The notes under the pieces are model-generated. The model searched no databases. It saw only the letters and a program-made list of their open reading frames with translations, and was not told where the DNA came from. From NCBI GenBank assembly GCA_045655705.1, contig JAZOPU010000148.1:1-12147 (forward strand): a stretch of DNA of 12,147 nucleotides, read 5' to 3'. The position numbers and the translations under genes were made by a program. Below are positions 7,275-12,147 of this stretch, piece after piece (positions within the stretch are counted from its first letter, which is position 1; each line of letters begins with the position of its first letter). The DNA is from Scatosoma sp045655705. GTDB lineage: Bacteria; Bacillota; Clostridia; Christensenellales; Borkfalkiaceae.

Positions 7275-8145
7275 AGAATTAAAATTATTAACGATTTATT
7301 CAAAGGAAGAATTAGAAAAAATTCAAGATATTGAAACGAATTGTTTACGTGCAATTATAGAGATTTGCGAGCGTGAGAAAATAGAATATTTCCTTATTGG
7401 GGGTACGGCGTTGGGGGCGGTTCGACACGGAGGCTTTATCCCGTGGGATGACGATATCGACGTGGGTATGACACGTGAAAATTATAATAAGTTTTTAGAA
7501 ATAGCCGATAATTTTCTCCCCACTAATTATCATTTGCAAAGCCCTTACAACGAACAAAATTCTCCCTATACTTATAGCAAAGTGCGTATTGACGATACGA
7601 GTTTTGTTGAATATTGTAATAGAAAGATAAAAATGCACCACGGAGTATATGTGGATATATTTCCTTTTGACGAAGTGCCCGATGATAAAAAGAAAAATAA
7701 AAGACAGTTTCGTAAATATCAAAAGTGGACAAAGTTGTTTGTATATCGACAATCGCTTGATGTGAGTGAAAAACCTATAAATGGTACGGCGCGAATAAAG
7801 GCACTTATTAGAAGATTTGTACATTTTGCGGTACAATTGTTGCCAAGAAAAATGTTTTTAAAGAAATTGGATAAAATTGCGACACAATACAATGGAACAA
7901 GCCAGGCTGCCGTTGCTTGTTTGTGTTTTCCTATTTGGAAAACCGAGTATGTAAGCAAAACTGATTTATATCCACTTAAAAATATTAAATTTGGGGGATT
8001 GACAGCAAAAATTGCTTATAATGAGAACGCTTATTTGACAACGCATTATGGCGACTATATGCAATTACCACCCGAAGAAAAGCGATTTGGACATAAACCA
8101 TATTTTGTTGATTTGGAAAAATCCTATAAGGAGTACGTGAAATGA
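7267..8145 (+). CDS. licD: LicD-family phosphotransferase, probable glycan glycerophosphotransferase
   Basis: LicD/FKTN-type enzymes are nucleotidyltransferase-fold proteins that transfer a phospho-substituent from a CDP-activated donor to a sugar. The 292-residue protein has the full signature: GGTALGAVRHGG (45-56) and the acidic metal site WDDDIDV (60-66), then HHGVYVDIFPFDEVP at about 123-137 and, near the C-terminus, the family's GDYMQLPPEEKR stretch. No signal peptide or membrane helix is evident, so it should act in the cytoplasm on the lipid-linked unit before flipping. The classic donor is CDP-choline, but the next gene, overlapping by ATGA, makes CDP-glycerol, and no choline genes are present. 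Glycerol phosphate is therefore the more likely group; this is inference. The gene is AT-rich (one sampled 60-base stretch is 25% G+C), like wzy. Confidence 0.9.
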   Translation: MSEELKLLTIYSKEELEKIQDIETNCLRAIIEICEREKIEYFLIGGTALGAVRHGGFIPWDDDIDVGMTRENYNKFLEIADNFLPTNYHLQSPYNEQNSPYTYSKVRIDDTSFVEYCNRKIKMHHGVYVDIFPFDEVPDDKKKNKRQFRKYQKWTKLFVYRQSLDVSEKPINGTARIKALIRRFVHFAVQLLPRKMFLKKLDKIATQYNGTSQAAVACLCFPIWKTEYVSKTDLYPLKNIKFGGLTAKIAYNENAYLTTHYGDYMQLPPEEKRFGHKPYFVDLEKSYKEYVK

Positions 8146-8534
8146 AAAGAGTGATTACATACGGGACGTTTGATTTGTTGCATTATGGGCATATCAATTT
8201 ACTTCGTCGAGCGAAAGCGTTGGGGGATTATTTGATTGTCGTGTTATCTACGGACGAGTTTAATTGGAATGAAAAACAAAAGAAATGTTATTTTCCTTAT
8301 GAAAAGAGAAAACAGCTTTTAGAAGCGATACGTTATGTAGATCTCGTTATTCCCGAAGAAAATTGGGATCAAAAGCGTACGGATATGCACGAGTATCATA
8401 TTGATACGTTCGTTATGGGCGACGACTGGAAAGGTAAATTTGACTTTTTGAAAGAAGAAGGCGTTGAAGTTGTATATTTAGAGCGCACGCCTGAAATTTC
8501 TACAACGCAAATTAAAAAAGATCTAAACAAATAG
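8142..8534 (+). CDS. tagD: Glycerol-3-phosphate cytidylyltransferase
   Basis: This cytoplasmic enzyme joins CTP and sn-glycerol-3-phosphate to give CDP-glycerol and pyrophosphate. At 130 residues it has the usual TagD/Gct length. It shows YGTFDLLHYGH with the CTP-binding HxGH at His14-His17, the MGDDWKGKFDFL segment, and the C-terminal RTPEISTTQI (115-124), the RTxxISTTxI signature of this family. The start overlaps the LicD stop by ATGA, so the two proteins are likely made together. No CDP-glycerol polymerase of the TagB/TagF type is in view, which suggests CDP-glycerol feeds glycan decoration here and not teichoic acid synthesis, although the enzyme could also supply a distant teichoic acid locus. 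Close relatives making CDP-ribitol belong to another family, so glycerol is the safest substrate. Confidence 0.93.
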   Translation: MKRVITYGTFDLLHYGHINLLRRAKALGDYLIVVLSTDEFNWNEKQKKCYFPYEKRKQLLEAIRYVDLVIPEENWDQKRTDMHEYHIDTFVMGDDWKGKFDFLKEEGVEVVYLERTPEISTTQIKKDLNK

Positions 8535-8537
8535 GAG
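8533..8537 (+). promoter_or_regulatory. Ribosome binding site of capE
   Basis: AGGAG overlaps the tagD stop codon and lies six bases before the capE ATG at 8544. It is close to the ideal Shine-Dalgarno site, consistent with strong translation of the sugar-nucleotide cassette. Confidence 0.75.
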
Positions 8538-8543
8538 ATAATT

Positions 8544-9593
8544 ATGTCGCTGTTTACGAATAAAACGTTACTTATTACTGGCGGGACGGGGAGCTTTGGT
8601 AATGCCGTGCTTAACCGCTTTTTGCAAACGGATATCGGTGAGATCCGTATTTTCTCTCGCGACGAGAAAAAACAGGACGATATGCGCCACGAGTTTCAGG
8701 CTAAAATGCCCGAAGTTTCTGAAAAAATTAAATTCTACATAGGCGACGTGCGCGACCTTGCCAGTGTTAAAAATGCTATGCACGGTGTGGATTTTATCTT
8801 CCACGCAGCTGCCCTTAAACAAGTGCCGTCCTGCGAATTTTTTCCTATCGAAGCCGTTAAAACCAACGTGCTTGGTACGGAAAACGTACTTACCGCCGCA
8901 ATCGAAGCGGGCGTGAAGAACGTGATTTGTCTTTCCACCGACAAAGCCGCGTATCCCGTGAACGCAATGGGTACGAGTAAGGCAATGATGGAAAAAGTAA
9001 TCGTGGCGAAATCGCGTACGGTCGATCCCAACAAAACGAAGATTTGTTGCACGCGCTACGGCAACGTAATGTGTTCGCGGGGCAGTGTTATTCCGCTTTG
9101 GATTGAACAAATCCGAAACGGACAACCTATCACCGTTACCGATCCCACCATGACACGGTTTATTATGTCGCTGGACGAAGCGGTGGATCTTGTGTTATTC
9201 GCGTTCGAGCACGGTACGAGCGGGGATATTCTCGTGCAAAAAGCACCTGCGTGTACGATCCAAACGCAAGCAGAAGCGGTGTGTGAGCTTTTTGGCGGGG
9301 ATAAAAATAACATTAAGGTGATTGGTATTCGCCACGGCGAGAAGATGTATGAAACACTACTCACAAACGAAGAATGTGCGAATGCGATCGATATGGGTAA
9401 TTTCTACCGTGTGCCTTGCGACAAGCGCGGGCTTAACTATGATAAATATTTCAATAGCGGCGACACTGAGCGGAACACGCTTACCGAGTTTAATTCCAAC
9501 AATACGAAGCTCTTGACGGTGGCGGAAACGAAAGAAAAAATCGCTTCGCTTGCCTACATTCAAGAAGAACTCAAAAAAGGTGAACGGGCATGA
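8544..9593 (+). CDS. capE: CapE/FnlA-type UDP-GlcNAc 4,6-dehydratase/epimerase
   Basis: First enzyme of UDP-N-acetyl-L-fucosamine synthesis: it dehydrates UDP-GlcNAc at C4-C6 and epimerises C5 and C3 in the cytoplasm. The 349-residue protein is an extended short-chain dehydrogenase/reductase with the NAD(P)-binding loop TGGTGSFG (12-19), then GDVRD (67-71), HAAALKQVP (87-95), and the active-site stretch STDKAAYPVNAMGTSK (131-146). In the YxxxK position there is Met142-x3-Lys146; Met in place of Tyr is typical of this dehydratase group, with TDK (132-134) supplying catalytic residues. GIRHGEKMYETLL (261-273) and the C-terminal extension also match CapE/FnlA. The start follows AGGAG at 8533-8537, and the stop overlaps the next gene by ATGA. 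Composition is GC-richer than wzy or licD (one sampled 60-base stretch is 47% G+C). Confidence 0.93.
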   Translation: MSLFTNKTLLITGGTGSFGNAVLNRFLQTDIGEIRIFSRDEKKQDDMRHEFQAKMPEVSEKIKFYIGDVRDLASVKNAMHGVDFIFHAAALKQVPSCEFFPIEAVKTNVLGTENVLTAAIEAGVKNVICLSTDKAAYPVNAMGTSKAMMEKVIVAKSRTVDPNKTKICCTRYGNVMCSRGSVIPLWIEQIRNGQPITVTDPTMTRFIMSLDEAVDLVLFAFEHGTSGDILVQKAPACTIQTQAEAVCELFGGDKNNIKVIGIRHGEKMYETLLTNEECANAIDMGNFYRVPCDKRGLNYDKYFNSGDTERNTLTEFNSNNTKLLTVAETKEKIASLAYIQEELKKGERA

Positions 9594-10789
9594 ACGTACT
9601 GATAACGGGCGCAAAGGGATTTGTCGGGCGTAATCTTGTGGAGAACTTGAAAACCCTGCAAGACGGCAGGAACAAAACCCGCCCTGCGCTTTCTATTGGC
9701 GAAATTTTTGAATACGATTTAGGGAATACGCAAGAAGAGCTTGACGCGTTTTGTCAAAAAGCCGATTTTGTGTTCAACTTGGCGGGGGTAAACCGTCCGC
9801 AAAACCAAGAAGAGTTTATGCAGGGCAATTTTGGGTTTGCGAGTGTCCTTTTAGATACCTTGCAAAAGCATAAAAACACCTGTCCCGTTATGCTTTCTTC
9901 TTCCGTGCAAGCCACGCTCGAAGGGCGTTTTGCGGGCAGTGAATACGGCAAAAGTAAACTTGCAGGCGAAGAGCTTTTCTTTGATTATGCAAAAAAAACA
10001 GGCGGGCAGGTATTCGTTTACCGCTTCCCTAACCTGTTCGGTAAGTGGTGCAGACCTAATTATAACAGCGCCGTTGCGACGTTTTGTAACAATATCGCAA
10101 ATGATTTGCCGATCACGGTCAACGATCCCTCGGTGGAGTTGGAGCTTGTCTATATCGACGATTTAATCGACGAAATGCTGGATCTTTTGGAGGGAAAGCC
10201 CCACCGTTGTAAGTACGAAGGAGTACAGGCGGTGGCAACGGAGAATGGGAAATATTGTTTCGTGCCTGTATCGCATAAAGTCAAGCTGGGCGAGATCGTG
10301 TCGCTTTTGGAAACGTTTAAATCGCAACCGCAAACGCTGGTTATGCCCGAGCTTGCAAACGGGGGATTTGCGAAGAAATTATATTCAACGTATCTTTCCT
10401 ATCTACCCAAAGAAAAAGTGGCGTTTGAACTCAAAATGAACGAAGACACGCGCGGAAGCTTTACCGAGCTTTTAAGAACGGAAAAATGCGGACAGGTATC
10501 TGTCAATATATCCAAACCTGGGATTACCAAAGGTCAGCATTGGCACAACATGAAATGGGAATTTTTCATTGTCGTTTCGGGGCATGGGCTAATCGAACAG
10601 CGCAAAATAGGCACGGAAGAAGTGTTAAAATTTGAAGTGAGCGGGGAGAAAATCCAAGCGGTGCATATGCTCCCTGGGTACACGCATAATATTATCAATC
10701 TTTCGGACACGGAAAATTTAGTAACGGTGATGTGGGCAAACGAAGCGTTTGACCCGACCAAGCCCGATACGTTTTTTGAGGTAGTGTAA
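9590..10789 (+). CDS. capF: CapF/FnlB-type bifunctional reductase-cupin
   Basis: Second enzyme of the UDP-L-FucNAc pathway. CapF reduces the 4-keto intermediate left by CapE to a UDP-6-deoxy-talose derivative using NADPH, and its cupin domain is reported to epimerise at C3. In this 399-residue protein the N-terminal reductase domain (about 1-245) has the binding loop GAKGFVG (7-13) and the catalytic YGKSK (Tyr119, Lys123). The C-terminal cupin (about 285-399) carries the likely metal ligands His317, His319 and Glu324 in GQHWHNMKWE, plus His366 in PGYTHN. Both halves are intact and the length is as expected for the family. It overlaps capE by ATGA, and its stop TAA shares one base with the ATG of capG, so the three pathway proteins are translated as a unit. 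An A8 run lies at 9991-9998. Confidence 0.93.
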   Translation: MNVLITGAKGFVGRNLVENLKTLQDGRNKTRPALSIGEIFEYDLGNTQEELDAFCQKADFVFNLAGVNRPQNQEEFMQGNFGFASVLLDTLQKHKNTCPVMLSSSVQATLEGRFAGSEYGKSKLAGEELFFDYAKKTGGQVFVYRFPNLFGKWCRPNYNSAVATFCNNIANDLPITVNDPSVELELVYIDDLIDEMLDLLEGKPHRCKYEGVQAVATENGKYCFVPVSHKVKLGEIVSLLETFKSQPQTLVMPELANGGFAKKLYSTYLSYLPKEKVAFELKMNEDTRGSFTELLRTEKCGQVSVNISKPGITKGQHWHNMKWEFFIVVSGHGLIEQRKIGTEEVLKFEVSGEKIQAVHMLPGYTHNIINLSDTENLVTVMWANEAFDPTKPDTFFEVV

Positions 10790-11973
10790 TGGATATTAAA
10801 CTTGATTATTCTAACGTACAATTTAAAAACAACGGCAAACTTAAACTGCTTATTATCGTGGGTACGCGCCCTGAAATTATCCGTTTGGCGGCGGTGATAA
10901 ATAAGTGCAGGAAATATTTTGATTGTATTCTCGCGCACACGGGACAAAACTACGATTATAACTTAAACGGGGTGTTTTTCCACGATTTAAAACTCGACGC
11001 ACCCGAAGTATATATGGACGCCGTTGGCGACGATTTGGGCGCGACGGTAGGGAATATTATCAACTGTTCGTATAAACTTATGACCGCGGTAAAACCCGAC
11101 GCATTGCTTATTTTGGGGGATACGAACAGCTGTCTTTCCGCGATCGCGGCAAAACGGTTGCATATTCCTATTTTCCATATGGAAGCGGGCAATCGTTGCA
11201 AAGACGAGTGCTTGCCCGAAGAAACGAACAGGCGTATCGTCGATATTATTTCCGACGTGAATTTGGCGTATTCCGAGCACGCGCGCCGTTATCTTGCCGA
11301 TTGCGGACTGCCCAAAGAAAGAACGTACGTTACAGGCTCGCCGATGGCGGAAGTGTTGCATAGCAATCTTGCGGAAATTGAAAAGAGCGAAATTTTGCAA
11401 AAGCTGGGCTTGGAAAAGAAAAAGTATATCCTGCTTTCCGCGCACAGAGAAGAAAATATCGACACGGAAAAAAATTTCTTGTCGCTTTTTAACGCTATCA
11501 ACGCAATCGCTGAAAAGTACGATATGCCTATATTATATTCTTGCCACCCGCGCAGTAGAAATCGTTTGGAAAAGAGTGGGTTTGTTTTGGATAAACGGGT
11601 TATTCGCCACGAACCGCTTGGTTTCCATGATTATAATCATTTACAAATGAACGCGTTCGCGGTGGTTTCGGATAGCGGTACGTTGCCGGAAGAGAGCAGC
11701 TTTTTCACAAGTATCGGAAAACCGTTCCCTGCCGTTTGTATTCGGACGAGCACTGAACGCCCTGAAGCGCTCGATAAAGCGTGTTTCGTGCTTGCGGGGA
11801 TAGATCAAAAATCGCTGACGCAGGCGGTAGAAACGGCGGTTTCGCTCTGCGAAGACGGTGCGCACGGCTTGCCCGTGCCCGATTACGTGGAAGAAAACGT
11901 ATCCACAAAAGTGGTAAAGATCATTCAGTCCTATACGGGGGTCGTGGACAAGATGGTTTGGAGAAAGTTCTAA
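10789..11973 (+). CDS. capG: CapG/FnlC-type UDP-N-acetyl-L-talosamine 2-epimerase
   Basis: Last enzyme of the pathway: it inverts C2 to give UDP-N-acetyl-L-fucosamine. It is a GT-B-like epimerase related to WecB/MnaA. The 394-residue protein has GTRPEIIR (25-32), HTGQNYD (50-56), ILGDTNS (108-114), HMEAGNR (130-136), PEETNRR (143-149), SAHREEN (217-223), SDSGTLPEE (294-302) and STERPEA (321-327). Asp111, Glu132, Glu144/145 and His219 fall where WecB has its catalytic residues. The company of capE and capF decides for CapG over WecB, which would make UDP-ManNAc. It begins within the TAATG junction with capF and ends 24 bases before the next predicted start, with no terminator in the gap. Confidence 0.93.
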   Translation: MDIKLDYSNVQFKNNGKLKLLIIVGTRPEIIRLAAVINKCRKYFDCILAHTGQNYDYNLNGVFFHDLKLDAPEVYMDAVGDDLGATVGNIINCSYKLMTAVKPDALLILGDTNSCLSAIAAKRLHIPIFHMEAGNRCKDECLPEETNRRIVDIISDVNLAYSEHARRYLADCGLPKERTYVTGSPMAEVLHSNLAEIEKSEILQKLGLEKKKYILLSAHREENIDTEKNFLSLFNAINAIAEKYDMPILYSCHPRSRNRLEKSGFVLDKRVIRHEPLGFHDYNHLQMNAFAVVSDSGTLPEESSFFTSIGKPFPAVCIRTSTERPEALDKACFVLAGIDQKSLTQAVETAVSLCEDGAHGLPVPDYVEENVSTKVVKIIQSYTGVVDKMVWRKF

Positions 11974-11985
11974 AAAACAACACAT

Positions 11986-11992
11986 AAGGGGA
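11986..11992 (+). promoter_or_regulatory. Ribosome binding site of the last, partial gene
   Basis: AAGGGGA precedes two consecutive ATG codons. It lies two bases from the ATG at 11995 and five from the ATG at 11998, so the second is the better-spaced start. Confidence 0.65.
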
Positions 11993-11997
11993 AGATG

Positions 11998-12147
11998 ATG
12001 GGGGAGATACAAAAAGTCGCGTTTGCGCTACTTCGCTACGCGCTTTGCGCTACCGAGATTTCGCAAGAAGTGCGGGAACTAATCACGGGGGAGCGGTTAG
12101 AGCAGGTGTACCAGCTTTTGAAAATGCACGATCTCGCGCATTTGGGA
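11998..12147 (+). CDS. Partial gene, probable nucleotidyltransferase-fold family protein
   Basis: The reading frame is open to the right edge, giving 50 residues of an incomplete protein. It begins MGEIQKVAFALLRYAL and continues into LYQLLKMHDLAHLG-like text: an amphipathic helix, then a leucine-rich helix ending in HDLAHLG. This beginning resembles the uncharacterised nucleotidyltransferase family (NTP_transf_5 type) often found in clostridial genomes, including in polysaccharide clusters. The catalytic Gly-Ser and Asp motifs would lie beyond the edge, so function cannot be confirmed. The start at 11998 is preferred over 11995 for its spacing from AAGGGGA. It follows capG after 24 bases without a terminator and is probably in the same operon. 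Confidence 0.55.
   Translation, partial: MGEIQKVAFALLRYALCATEISQEVRELITGERLEQVYQLLKMHDLAHLG

Noticed and set aside
7267..8534. Phosphocholine decoration locus (lic-type)
   Set aside because: LicD is present, but the cytidylyltransferase has TagD and not LicC features, and no choline kinase or transporter is seen.
8568..9125. Minus-strand open frame of 185 codons
   Set aside because: It lies wholly inside capE, which carries all family motifs on the plus strand; the antisense product has no recognisable feature.
10789..11973. WecB/MnaA (UDP-GlcNAc 2-epimerase making UDP-ManNAc)
   Set aside because: The fold and motifs are shared, but direct coupling to capE and capF points to the UDP-L-FucNAc 2-epimerase.
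278..11973. Mobile element, CRISPR array, tRNA or rRNA
   Set aside because: I saw no transposase or integrase motifs, no regularly spaced repeats and no cloverleaf-like sequence; the genes are nearly contiguous.

Overview
The window is a nearly gap-free set of eleven complete plus-strand genes and one partial gene for building a Wzx/Wzy-type surface polysaccharide (capsule or similar exopolysaccharide). It starts at a strong promoter at about 164-192 and runs off the right edge. Junctions are short gaps or overlaps of 1-11 bases, and I see no internal terminator, so it reads as a single operon. The organism looks like a Bacillota member, probably a gut-type clostridium. The reasons are consensus sigma-A-like promoters, Shine-Dalgarno sites, moderate-to-low G+C and proteins resembling clostridial families. 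This placement is an inference; no rRNA or housekeeping marker is present.

Layout. Positions 1-277 are an AT-rich control region with back-to-back promoters: one firing left out of the window, one firing right into the operon. A leader of about 78 nt with two small hairpins follows. Next come a phosphoglycosyl transferase (278-928), a WbuB-like GT4 glycosyltransferase (925-2112), a second GT4 (2109-3275), a Wzy polymerase (3265-4680), a third GT4 (4690-5778), a Wzx flippase (5799-7274), a LicD-family phosphotransferase (7267-8145), a TagD-type glycerol-3-phosphate cytidylyltransferase (8142-8534) and the UDP-N-acetyl-L-fucosamine pathway CapE-CapF-CapG (8544-11973). The last is the start of a probable nucleotidyltransferase-fold protein (11998 onward).

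How the genes fit together (inference from family knowledge). The first enzyme loads a sugar phosphate on undecaprenyl phosphate. Three GT4 enzymes extend it, so the unit may be a tetrasaccharide. CapEFG turn UDP-GlcNAc into UDP-L-FucNAc, which the WbuB-like enzyme probably uses. TagD makes CDP-glycerol and LicD probably transfers glycerol phosphate to the glycan. Wzx flips the lipid-linked unit and Wzy polymerises it outside. No chain-length regulator, tyrosine kinase/phosphatase or attachment enzyme is in view.

Base composition is mosaic. Flanking genes are moderately GC-rich, while wzy and licD are strongly AT-rich, with an abrupt switch near 3180 inside the last 30 codons of the second GT4. 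This is the usual picture of an exchangeable serotype-specific core between more conserved flanks. I did not find a wholly new system; the most notable points are the LicD-TagD pairing, the composition breakpoint and the structured divergent control region.
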